A stretch of DNA of 64,000 nt, from contig KE332515.1 in NCBI GenBank assembly GCA_000413015.1, positions 531,092-595,091 of the forward strand, in the 5' to 3' direction. How positions within the stretch are numbered: the first letter of the stretch is position 1; each line of letters starts with the position of its first letter. Positions 1 through 8,051 of the stretch are shown here, piece by piece. The notes under the pieces were generated by a model. The model had not been told where the DNA came from and did no database searches. It worked only from the letters and a program-made list of their open reading frames with translations. Source of the DNA: Treponema socranskii subsp. paredis ATCC 35535 (GTDB taxonomy: Bacteria; Spirochaetota; Spirochaetia; Treponematales; Treponemataceae). Position numbers and translations under genes: made by a program.

Positions 1-1
1 G

Positions 2-442
2 CGCGAAGGCATAGAAATAAAAGAATCGACCGATTTTAAGACTTTTATGTCGATTGAAGAAGAAGTGCTTGAAGTTCGGCACGGAGTAAAAGCCGTTCAT
101 ACCGCAGAAGAACTTGCATTATTACATTCGTATTTTCCTCAAAACATCAGCCTTTTTGCCGCCTATCATCAAAATAAAATGATTGCGGGTTCGCTGATTT
201 TTGAGTACGAAAATGTCGTCCACACGCAATATATGGCGGCAAACGATACGGCTCGGCAAATCGGTGCATTGGATTTAACAATATCTTTTATAATCGATAA
301 ATATAAAGAAACAAAAACATGGCTTGACTTCGGCATATCTTCCGAAAACGCAGGCAAAATTTTAAACGAAGGTTTAATTTCTCAAAAAGAAGGTTTCGGC
401 GGCAGGACAAATACGTACATGACGTGGGAGATAGATTTATGA
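2..442 (+). CDS. GNAT/FemAB-like transferase, C-terminal part only
   Basis: The reading frame is open from the left edge of the window, so the start and most of the N-terminal half lie outside. The visible 146 residues contain a PVHT-like turn (AVHTAEELALL), a segment where a FemAB/GNAT core strand would be expected (IAGSLIFEYENVVHTQYMAAN) and a C-terminal GGRTNTYMTWEI strand. This resembles the second GNAT repeat of FemAB-like peptidyl or acyl transferases found in polysaccharide clusters; that is family inference from a fragment. The stop overlaps the next start as ATGA, so it is translationally coupled to the cytidylyltransferase gene and probably belongs to the same surface-glycan operon. 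Substrate unknown. Confidence 0.6.
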   Translation, partial: REGIEIKESTDFKTFMSIEEEVLEVRHGVKAVHTAEELALLHSYFPQNISLFAAYHQNKMIAGSLIFEYENVVHTQYMAANDTARQIGALDLTISFIIDKYKETKTWLDFGISSENAGKILNEGLISQKEGFGGRTNTYMTWEIDL

Positions 443-1797
443 AAAATGTTGCGGTAATTTTGGCAGGAGGAAGCGGGATAAGACTCGGAGGAGAGCTTCC
501 CAAACAGTTTTTAAAAATAGCGGGGAAAAAGATAATTGTGCACACGATAGAAGCGTTCGAACAAAATGAATTTATTGATGAAATCGCTGTGGTCTGTAAT
601 CCGCTTTATATGCATTTGCTTGAAAATCTTCTTGTAGACAGCGGATATAAAAAAGTAAAAAAAATTTTGAACGGAGGAAAAGAGCGCAGCGATTCAAGTC
701 TTGCGGCAATAAATGCTTATCCGGAAGATGTAAATCTTATCTTTCACGATGCTGTAAGACCTCTCGTTTCTCAAAGAATTATAAACGACTGCATAAAAGC
801 TCTTGAAAAATATGATGCCGTCGATGTCGCAATAAAAACCACCGATACGATAATTCAAGTCCGGCAAAAAGAAATAGAAAATATTCCGGATAGGTCTATT
901 TTGAATAACGGGCAGACGCCGCAATGTTTTAAACGTGCGCTTATTGCAAATGCGTATGAAAAGGCCTTGCAGGATCCGCATTTTAAGACGACGGATGACT
1001 GCGGCGTTGTAAAAAAATATATGAGCGGTACTCCAATCTATGTTGTTGACGGAGAGCCGCTAAATATGAAAGTTACCTATGAAGAAGATTTATTCCTTGT
1101 AGATAAACTTTTTCAGATGAAGCGGTTTGATATTTCGCAAAAACTTAATGAACTTTCATCTTTTGATTTTTACGGAACCGTAACCGTCGTATTCGGTTCA
1201 AGCTCCGGCATCGGTATGTGCATTGCGCAAAAGATCAAATCTCTAAACGGGAAGGTGTACGGGTTTTCCCGCTCGGAAGGAAACGTAAACATTCAAAACC
1301 CCGGCGACGTAAAAGCTGCATTGAAAAAAGTTTTTGATGCGGAAGGAAAGATACATTATGTAGTGAATACGGCGGGCATCCTTTCCATACAACCTCTTGA
1401 TATGATGGATTATAAAGATATTACGGATTCCGTTTCGATAAATTATCTCGGCTCCATAATCGTTGCAAAAGAATCTTTTGAATATTTGAAACGTTCTCAA
1501 GGCAGTCTTTTGCTCTTTACATCAAGTTCGTATACGCGGGGAAGAATGCTGTATGCGCTTTATTCATCGGCAAAAGCGGCAGTCGTAAACCTTATGCAGG
1601 CGTTAAATGAAGAATGGCACAGCTCAAGCGTAAGAATAAACTGCATTTGTCCGGAGAGAACAAAGACACCGATGCGTATAAAGAATTTCGGCAATGAGCC
1701 GGAAGATTCTCTTTGCTCGGCAGAAAAAGTTGCGGATTACAGCATTGCAGCCCTTATTTCTGAGATAAGCGGTGAAGTAATCGATGTACGAAAATAA
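439..1797 (+). CDS. Bifunctional IspD-like cytidylyltransferase / SDR reductase (CDP-ribitol synthase type)
   Basis: A 452-residue two-domain protein. Residues 1-230 are an IspD/TarI-type CTP:alditol-phosphate cytidylyltransferase (LAGGSGIRLG, PKQF, FHDAVRPLV, TTDD). Residues 245-452 are a short-chain dehydrogenase (FGSSSGIG nucleotide loop, YSSAK catalytic Tyr375/Lys379, NAG-like VNTAGIL). The same domain order occurs in the Haemophilus Bcs1/Acs1 enzymes, which reduce ribulose 5-phosphate and make CDP-ribitol; that function is inferred here. A dedicated IspD would lack the SDR half. The start at 439 was chosen because it forms ATGA with the upstream stop; an in-frame ATG at 424 lies inside the upstream gene. 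The next gene is a CDP-polyol phosphotransferase, which fits production of an activated polyol phosphate for a surface polymer. Confidence 0.85.
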   Translation: MKNVAVILAGGSGIRLGGELPKQFLKIAGKKIIVHTIEAFEQNEFIDEIAVVCNPLYMHLLENLLVDSGYKKVKKILNGGKERSDSSLAAINAYPEDVNLIFHDAVRPLVSQRIINDCIKALEKYDAVDVAIKTTDTIIQVRQKEIENIPDRSILNNGQTPQCFKRALIANAYEKALQDPHFKTTDDCGVVKKYMSGTPIYVVDGEPLNMKVTYEEDLFLVDKLFQMKRFDISQKLNELSSFDFYGTVTVVFGSSSGIGMCIAQKIKSLNGKVYGFSRSEGNVNIQNPGDVKAALKKVFDAEGKIHYVVNTAGILSIQPLDMMDYKDITDSVSINYLGSIIVAKESFEYLKRSQGSLLLFTSSSYTRGRMLYALYSSAKAAVVNLMQALNEEWHSSSVRINCICPERTKTPMRIKNFGNEPEDSLCSAEKVADYSIAALISEISGEVIDVRK

Positions 1798-1815
1798 AAA
1801 TAGGACTGTAATACT

Positions 1816-3135
1816 ATGAAAGAGATAATAAAAAAATTACCCTTTGTGCGAAAATTACAGAACAAATTTAACCGGCTGGAAAAGCAAATAGAGAATTTGA
1901 AAAATGAAAATAATTTTCTTGCACGGGAAGCCGTTCAAAATAGAATTACCGTAAAGATTCTACAGGGAAAGAAAATAAATATTGTTTTTGTATGTCATCG
2001 CCCTGCAGTTTGGGGTTCTCTTGCAACGGTGTACGATGCACTTAAAAATGATGACTTATTCAATGTAAAAATCGTTGCAATTCCGAATAAAAAAGAACTG
2101 CCCGGATTCGCCTTAAATCATGAAGAATATATTTCGGAAAATGCCGAAGAATTTTGGACAACTTACGGTTGCATAAACGGATACGACTATCAAACACACG
2201 AATGGTTTGATTTACGTACTTTACATCCGGATTATATTTTTTTTCAGCAGCCGTATAATATTGAGCGTTCTCCACAATATAAAAGTTATATTGTTTCAAA
2301 GTATGCAAAATTATGCTACGTGCATTATGCTTCGAATTTCATCGGTTCCGGCATACTTGAAGAATCGACTCCGATGGATTTTGTTCAAAATGTTTCAATG
2401 TTTTTTACACAGAATGAGATTGACGATAAACTCATCCGCGGCGTATTAAAAAAATACGGCAATAATTTTACAAAAACTTTTCTTACAGGTTTTCCGCGTT
2501 ATGACGGTTTGGAAAAATACAAAGATGCCGACTCGCCTTTGTGGAATTTTCCTCGAACCGATAATAAATTCCGCGTAATATGGACTCCGCGCTGGTGCAC
2601 GAACGAAGGAAATTGTCATTTTTTTGACTATAAAGATAAACTGCTTGACTACTGTACGGCTCATCATGAAATCGATTTTATTTTCCGTCCGCACCCGCAG
2701 GCTTTTATCGGATTGAATGCGACCGGAGAGCTGGCCGAAAAAGAAGCCGCCGTATATAAAGCCGAATACGATAAGCATCCGAACACGAAAATCGACTATT
2801 CAAAAGAATATCTTACAACGTTTTATTCTTCCGATTGTATGATTACCGATATTTCAAGTATCGTCGCAGAGTATTTTCTAACGGGCAAACCGATCATCTA
2901 CTGCCATAAAAAAGACTGCTTTAACGATTTTTCACGAAAACTTTCCGAAGGGTTTTATTGGGTTCGTAATTGGCAGGAACTTGAACGTACTTTGCAAATG
3001 CTAAAAAGCGGCGATGATCCGCTGAAAGAAAAAAGGCAAGAGCTCATCAAAAGCGAATTTCAAATTTCAAAAGCCGGAGCCGGAAAAGCAATTGCCGCAT
3101 TGATAAAAAAAGACGCATTGGGAGACTCGGCATAG
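1816..3135 (+). CDS. CDP-glycerol/CDP-ribitol phosphotransferase family protein (TagF/TagB-like)
   Basis: A 439-residue protein with an N-terminal coiled-coil stretch (about residues 12-40, rich in K/E/N) followed by a GT-B fold typical of CDP-glycerol:poly(glycerophosphate) glycerophosphotransferases. Seen directly: the FRPHPQ motif near residue 290, the ITDISSIVAEYFLTGKPIIY segment that binds the CDP moiety, and a WTPRW strand. Family members transfer glycerol- or ribitol-phosphate from the CDP-activated form to a growing polymer at the inner membrane face. Placement 18 bp after the CDP-polyol synthase suggests it uses that product. The coiled coil replaces the usual membrane-associating N-terminus. 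Whether it primes or polymerises cannot be told. Confidence 0.8.
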   Translation: MKEIIKKLPFVRKLQNKFNRLEKQIENLKNENNFLAREAVQNRITVKILQGKKINIVFVCHRPAVWGSLATVYDALKNDDLFNVKIVAIPNKKELPGFALNHEEYISENAEEFWTTYGCINGYDYQTHEWFDLRTLHPDYIFFQQPYNIERSPQYKSYIVSKYAKLCYVHYASNFIGSGILEESTPMDFVQNVSMFFTQNEIDDKLIRGVLKKYGNNFTKTFLTGFPRYDGLEKYKDADSPLWNFPRTDNKFRVIWTPRWCTNEGNCHFFDYKDKLLDYCTAHHEIDFIFRPHPQAFIGLNATGELAEKEAAVYKAEYDKHPNTKIDYSKEYLTTFYSSDCMITDISSIVAEYFLTGKPIIYCHKKDCFNDFSRKLSEGFYWVRNWQELERTLQMLKSGDDPLKEKRQELIKSEFQISKAGAGKAIAALIKKDALGDSA

Positions 3136-3137
3136 AA

Positions 3138-4145
3138 ATGGTCAAAATCAGTTTTTTAGTAACGTATTATAATCAAGCTCAATTCGTTTCTCAAAGTTTG
3201 GAAAGTATTTTAGCGATAGATTTGCCGACCGACTGCTTATATGAAATACTCGTCGGAGATGACGGTTCAAACGACGGAACGCAAGCGGCAGTACAAAAAT
3301 ATATGGAAAAATATCCCGGTAAAATAAAATTATTTGAAATGCCGCGTGAACAAAATATAAAATATAATTCCATTTTACGTGCAAGTGCAAACCGTCTTAA
3401 TCTTTTATCGCATGCGGCGGGAGATTATTATTGTATTCTTGACGGTGACGACTGGTATTGCGAGAAAACATTTATTTCCGATGCGATTGAAGTAATGGAA
3501 AAAAATCCTAAAATTTCCGTGTGTGCATTTAATTTCCAATATTCCGAGCCGAATCAAATAAAAATAAATAAATGTTCGCTCAAACGCGGCCGTCTTTCGG
3601 CAAAAGCATATTTACGACATATGTACCTTCCTGCCGGCTCGTCTGTGTTGAGAAATGTTTTTGATAAAAAGAAAATTGAAGCAATGCAGGAAACCGGATA
3701 TTTTGACGACCAAAATATTACGATTGCAAATTTAAATTTCGGAAAAATGTATTTCATCCCCAAAGTCGTTTATTCTTACCGGCAGACGGGAGAAAGCGTT
3801 TGGACGGGAATTTCGGAATACGAACGGAATGTTATAAATGCTCTCGATTATGACGTAAATATTCGATACGCACCCAAGTATTCAAAAGAAATAAAGCAAA
3901 GACATTTCGGCGCGTTGGAATATGTGTACTGCCATCGACATAATTTTTATTCGGTTTTGGGCAGTGAAAAAGCGGATAAGTACCTTTCGATGGCAAAAAG
4001 TATTGAAGATTCCGTGTTTTGCAATATTATAAACTTTGATACACTCAGTGTTCCCGCACAAAAAAATATCAAAAACTTTTTCAAACCGCAGCCTTTAAGC
4101 AGGATAAAGCGCGTTATAAAACGTATACTGCATCTTCATAAATAA
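3138..4145 (+). CDS. Family 2 glycosyltransferase
   Basis: A 335-residue GT-A fold enzyme. The N-terminus has the classic GT2 pattern: a beta strand ISFLVTYYNQ, then VGDDGSNDGT (about 40-48) and the DGDDW metal-binding DxD-type motif near residue 101. No transmembrane segment is visible, so it is likely cytoplasmic and acts on lipid-linked or nucleotide-activated glycan intermediates. It starts two bases after the phosphotransferase stop, with GGAGAC as ribosome-binding site, so it is part of the same operon. The C-terminal third (basic, RIKRVIKRILHLHK tail) may contact membrane. Donor sugar and acceptor cannot be inferred. Confidence 0.85.
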   Translation: MVKISFLVTYYNQAQFVSQSLESILAIDLPTDCLYEILVGDDGSNDGTQAAVQKYMEKYPGKIKLFEMPREQNIKYNSILRASANRLNLLSHAAGDYYCILDGDDWYCEKTFISDAIEVMEKNPKISVCAFNFQYSEPNQIKINKCSLKRGRLSAKAYLRHMYLPAGSSVLRNVFDKKKIEAMQETGYFDDQNITIANLNFGKMYFIPKVVYSYRQTGESVWTGISEYERNVINALDYDVNIRYAPKYSKEIKQRHFGALEYVYCHRHNFYSVLGSEKADKYLSMAKSIEDSVFCNIINFDTLSVPAQKNIKNFFKPQPLSRIKRVIKRILHLHK

Positions 4146-4169
4146 ACACACGATACAAGGAGTATAATA

Positions 4170-5276
4170 ATGACCGTACCTTTTTTAAGTTTAAAAGAAG
4201 TTACAGCAAAATATTCGGCCGAAATACACGAAGCTCTTTCCCGCGTCACGGATTCGGGCCGGTATTTACTCGGCGAAGAAAATGCAAAATTTGAAAAAGA
4301 TTTTGCAAAATATATCGGTACAAAATATTGTATCGGAGTTGCGAACGGGCTTGACGCTCTTATTTGGATTTTGCGCGCGTATATCGAAACGGGGCGCTTA
4401 AAAGAAGGCGATGAAATTCTTGTCCCCGCAAACACTTATATTGCGACGATTCTTGCGATAACGGAAAACAATCTTGTGCCCATTCTTGTGGAGCCCGATG
4501 CAAAAACGTATCAAATCGACGGCACTTTGATTGAAGCAAAAATTTCCGAACGCACAAAGGGAATAATGATTGTGCATTTGTACGGACAGTGCGCTTATAC
4601 GGAACGAATTGAAGAGCTTTGTAAAAAGCATAATCTTTATTTATTTGAAGACAACGCGCAGGCGCACGGCTGTTTATTCGGAACAAAGAAAACCGGAAGC
4701 CTCGGCAATGCCGCAGCTCACAGCTTTTATCCGGGAAAAAATTTGGGTGCGCTCGGCGATGCGGGTGCGGTTACGACAGACGACGAAGAAATTGCAAAAA
4801 CAATCCGCGCGCTTGCAAATTACGGTTCAAGTAAAAAATACGTATTCGACTACACGGGAAGAAACAGCCGCCTCGATGAAATTCAAGCGGCTGTACTCGG
4901 CGCAAAATTAAAACACCTCGATGAAGATAACGCACGACGGAAGCAGGTTGCAAAAATGTACATCGACGGCATCAAAAATCCTGAAATAGTTTTGCCTTCC
5001 GTGCCGGACTTTAATGCAAACGTCTTTCATATTTTCCCGATCCTTACAAAAAAGCGCGACGAACTGCAAAGCTATCTTGAGCAAAACGGAATCGGCACGG
5101 TGATTCATTATCCCATTCCGCCGCACAAACAAAAATGCTACGGAGCATGGAATTCGCTCAGTCTTCCGATCACCGAAATGCTGCATGAACGAGAACTAAG
5201 TCTTCCGATAGGACCGACCATTACCGATGAACAAGTGCATTATGTGATCGATGTAATAAACTCCAAGACCCCCTGA
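4170..5276 (+). CDS. DegT/DnrJ/EryC1/StrS-family sugar aminotransferase
   Basis: A 368-residue PLP-dependent enzyme of the family that transaminates nucleotide-linked keto-sugars. Visible hallmarks: [13 protein letters not shown], the internal EDNAQAHG loop that holds the cofactor, and [15 protein letters not shown] with the Schiff-base lysine at about residue 190, followed by the [12 protein letters not shown] substrate-site segment. It resembles the QdtB/FdtB/WecE group, but the keto-sugar is not determinable. Strong AAGGAG site before the start; 24 bp after the glycosyltransferase. It is the last gene of the cluster: the next gene runs on the opposite strand. Confidence 0.9.
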   Translation: MTVPFLSLKEVTAKYSAEIHEALSRVTDSGRYLLGEENAKFEKDFAKYIGTKYCIGVANGLDALIWILRAYIETGRLKEGDEILVPANTYIATILAITENNLVPILVEPDAKTYQIDGTLIEAKISERTKGIMIVHLYGQCAYTERIEELCKKHNLYLFEDNAQAHGCLFGTKKTGSLGNAAAHSFYPGKNLGALGDAGAVTTDDEEIAKTIRALANYGSSKKYVFDYTGRNSRLDEIQAAVLGAKLKHLDEDNARRKQVAKMYIDGIKNPEIVLPSVPDFNANVFHIFPILTKKRDELQSYLEQNGIGTVIHYPIPPHKQKCYGAWNSLSLPITEMLHERELSLPIGPTITDEQVHYVIDVINSKTP

Positions 5277-5325
5277 CATAAATCCGCTTTATATGCAGTC
5301 CTGCGCGGACTTCAGAGATTCCGTT

Positions 5326-6066
5326 TTACCGCCGCTGCGTTTGCCTCTCCCTCAGTTTTTTTTCCGCAGCGGTTTTATCCGCACCGCTTTCGTCGGCAGC
5401 TCCGCTTTTATCCGCAGTAGCTGAGGTCTTATCCGCTGCGTTTTCTTCCGAAGCTTCGTCTTTTGTATCCGCAGAGCCGCCTTTCGAAGCTTTTTCATCG
5501 GCCGCCTTTTCCAAATCGGTCAAGTGCTTTTCGTAATCGGCAAGGGATGCGCTTTCGGGAAATCGTTCTTTTAAAAGCGCGATCGCTTCTTCCGCGCCGG
5601 CCGTATCTTTTTGAGAGAACAAAACGGCGATGAAGTTTACGAGTACCGTTTCATTTTGCGGATTTTCTTCGACGAGCGTTTTATACGCCGTCTTTGCGCC
5701 TGCAAGATCGCCCGACATCGCTTGTATGTACGCAAGCGACATCCGTATACTCACGTTTTGTGCGTCCCGTTCAAGCAGCCGTTTGTAGATTTTTTCGGCG
5801 TCCTTCCAATTTTTTGCCAGAGCGTACATCCTGCCCAATTTGTATAGCGCAGTCCAATAGAGGCTTTCGTCCTGCATTGCACGCTTATAGTAAGGAGCGG
5901 CTTTATCGTATTTTTCGAGTTCGGCGTATGCGTCGGCGATTGCCATGTATTCGGCGGCAAGGGATGAGCGGGTGACGGAAGCTTCTCCGGGGATCGGAAA
6001 ATGAGCGCCCGTTTTACACGAAACGATCAACAACGCCGCTAAAAGAACAGCCGCTTTCCGCATCAT
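5326..6066 (-). CDS. TPR-repeat lipoprotein
   Basis: Secreted lipoprotein of about 246 residues. The N-terminus [17 protein letters not shown] is a signal peptide ending in a lipobox (LIVSC). Two to four TPR units follow (AIADAYAELEKYDKAAPYYKRA, ALYKLGRMYALAKNWKDAEK and so on), then a C-terminal 70-residue tail rich in Ala, Asp, Lys and Glu that is probably unstructured. The frame is open further upstream, but only this start gives a signal peptide; its ATG overlaps the stop of the uracil phosphoribosyltransferase gene (TGATG). A second ATG one codon later is equally possible. Such TPR lipoproteins usually serve as periplasmic assembly platforms; a specific role cannot be inferred. Confidence 0.8.
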   Translation of the reverse strand: MMRKAAVLLAALLIVSCKTGAHFPIPGEASVTRSSLAAEYMAIADAYAELEKYDKAAPYYKRAMQDESLYWTALYKLGRMYALAKNWKDAEKIYKRLLERDAQNVSIRMSLAYIQAMSGDLAGAKTAYKTLVEENPQNETVLVNFIAVLFSQKDTAGAEEAIALLKERFPESASLADYEKHLTDLEKAADEKASKGGSADTKDEASEENAADKTSATADKSGAADESGADKTAAEKKLRERQTQRR

Positions 6067-7100
6067 CAACCCAACACTGTCTGTTCGATTTTGTACAGCT
6101 GCGAGCGGTACAAACCTGCGATATTGCTTCCGTAATCGGCGATGAGCTGCATGATATTGCGCGGCGAATCTTTTGCGTCCGTGCCGTTCAAGCGGTCGCC
6201 CGCATCTCCCAAGCCCGGCATAATGTATGCGGATGTGTTGAGCGCGGGATCGAGCCACAGCGTATAGCACGTGCAGTTTTCGAGAGCGCGCGTAACGCGG
6301 ATGCTGCCTTTGAGCGCGGAGATCGTGTTAAAAAATTGAATCGATTTCGGACGGACACCCTGCCCCTGCAGATATTTTACAACGGTGACGAGAGAGCCGC
6401 CCGTTGCATTCATCGGGTCGGCGAAAATCAAATCCTTTCCGTCGAGCTCTTCGAGATTGAAAAAGGATTTTTTCAAATTCAAAACGTATTCCATATCCGC
6501 TTCCGATTTTTGATCGTTGCGGCTGATCTTAAAAAGCGCAAAGGGCGTTACGTAATCGTGCGACGAATACTCTTCGATCTCTTTCGATATGATCATGCTC
6601 GGAAGGAGCGCACCGCGGAGCATGACGCACATTACGGCGTTTTCGATTTTCGAATCGATATCGGGTATTTTGTGAACGGCGTAATTCTGCACCGGATAAG
6701 TTACGGGCGTTTTGACGATCATATAATTTTTTTTCGACGAATGAGCATCGGTATATGCCATACGAAACAGCATTTCATACGCGCGCTGGCTGTAATAGAT
6801 AAATTCCTGATGGCTCGTATTTATATCGCGCAGTTTGGAAATGACGCGGGACGCTTCGGCATGCGCGCCCTCTTCGGTGACGAAAGAATAGACGCGTATA
6901 TGCGGGTGTCCGGCGCAGATTTCCTGCATTTTGTGTCCCATCGCGTTGAATGCATCGATGATCTTTTGTTTGTTTACGGGATCGAACGACTTCATCGTTT
7001 CTTGGTACATTTTATCGAGATCATCCAAATCGATTTGATCCTGCCGCGTCAAGTATCCGTCGAGGTCTTCCGCTTTTAAGATAACTTCATCGCCTGCCAT
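6066..7100 (-). CDS. upp: Uracil phosphoribosyltransferase with N-terminal extension
   Basis: The C-terminal 200 residues match uracil phosphoribosyltransferase: the PRPP loop [10 protein letters not shown] (near 230) and the uracil-binding [13 protein letters not shown] (near 300). The enzyme converts uracil plus PRPP to UMP in pyrimidine salvage. At 344 residues it is about 130 longer than bacterial Upp; the extra N-terminus is mostly helical, begins [17 protein letters not shown] and is not a domain I recognise. The start is preceded by CGGAGGAACT. A pyrimidine phosphorylase (13.9 kb), a dCMP deaminase (44.9 kb) and a purine permease (43.6 kb) elsewhere in the window fit a salvage-dependent organism. 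Confidence 0.85.
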   Translation of the reverse strand: MAGDEVILKAEDLDGYLTRQDQIDLDDLDKMYQETMKSFDPVNKQKIIDAFNAMGHKMQEICAGHPHIRVYSFVTEEGAHAEASRVISKLRDINTSHQEFIYYSQRAYEMLFRMAYTDAHSSKKNYMIVKTPVTYPVQNYAVHKIPDIDSKIENAVMCVMLRGALLPSMIISKEIEEYSSHDYVTPFALFKISRNDQKSEADMEYVLNLKKSFFNLEELDGKDLIFADPMNATGGSLVTVVKYLQGQGVRPKSIQFFNTISALKGSIRVTRALENCTCYTLWLDPALNTSAYIMPGLGDAGDRLNGTDAKDSPRNIMQLIADYGSNIAGLYRSQLYKIEQTVLG

Positions 7101-7172
7101 AGTTCCTCCGCGATTATTTAATATTTTTTTTAGTGCCGCTCCGATTTTTCATTCGACCGGTGCGGCGTATTT

Positions 7173-8051
7173 TTACAATACGAACAATTTATACAACTGC
7201 CGCTTATTGATCCGAATACCCGATACCGTAATATTCGTCGGCGAATTTCTCGTAACTTGTGCATTCGTCAAACCGAATGCGAGAGCGAGCATCGCCTCTC
7301 CCGCACGCACGACATTTTTATTATTAAAATCGAATTCGATCGACATGAGATACTGATCTTCATGCGCGCTGTCGCTTATCATCGCGCCTTTGACGTAATT
7401 GAGCTGCAGATTTAAATTCGTGCCCGTAAGGATCGTCAAAAACGAAAGAGGATTCGGCGCGTAAAAACGTATTTCGCTTCCCGCCGCATCGAGCCAGTCG
7501 AAGACGGCGTCGCTTACATTGTGCGAAAGACTCCCTCTAAATGCATGCGCATCGAAAGCGGAAAGCATGGGCCTCACATCGTTTGCGGCACACACGATAG
7601 ACGGCGACGGAAAGGCAAGAGAAACGCCGGCGGACGCATAATAAATATATGGACGTATGCTTCCTACGGGTATGTGGGTTTCGATTTTCCACTGGGCGCT
7701 TTTCAGCAATAAGGCTCCTGCCGTCCGTCTCGGAATATTTCCGGAAACGGCGGCTTCGACCGAAAAATTCGTTTTCGTCCTCGTGAGCGCGGCGTAAATC
7801 GTGTCGATTCTTCCCGCAATGAGTTTGGCATCGCTTTCGGAAATATGCTCCGCGATCGAACGTAAAATCCGCTCGACGAGCTCTCCGTCCGTTTTTTTCG
7901 GGATCCGCATATAAAAAGCCGCGTCCCCCGAAAGCAAGTCCAGCGGGTTGACCTCCGCTCCTTTCGGAAGCGACGCACAAGACCCCAGCACAATAAGGAT
8001 GAGAGAAGCAAAAACGGCCGCATATACGGACGGCAATTTACGCCTTTTCAA
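7173..8051 (-). CDS. Hypothetical lipoprotein, TTG start
   Basis: Unrecognised secreted protein of 292 residues. From a TTG start at 8051 the protein begins MKRRKLPSVYAAVFASLILI and carries the lipobox LGSC with the acylated cysteine at residue 25. This start is preferred over longer in-frame options because GGAAGGT lies seven bases upstream and because it gives a textbook signal peptide. It overlaps the last 14 bases of ileS, so the two are co-transcribed. The mature part shows alternating strands (YMRIP, LLLKSAQWKIETHI, QYLMSIEFDF) and no transmembrane helix, suggesting a beta-rich periplasmic domain. I find no catalytic motif. Confidence 0.7.
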   Translation of the reverse strand: MKRRKLPSVYAAVFASLILIVLGSCASLPKGAEVNPLDLLSGDAAFYMRIPKKTDGELVERILRSIAEHISESDAKLIAGRIDTIYAALTRTKTNFSVEAAVSGNIPRRTAGALLLKSAQWKIETHIPVGSIRPYIYYASAGVSLAFPSPSIVCAANDVRPMLSAFDAHAFRGSLSHNVSDAVFDWLDAAGSEIRFYAPNPLSFLTILTGTNLNLQLNYVKGAMISDSAHEDQYLMSIEFDFNNKNVVRAGEAMLALAFGLTNAQVTRNSPTNITVSGIRINKRQLYKLFVL

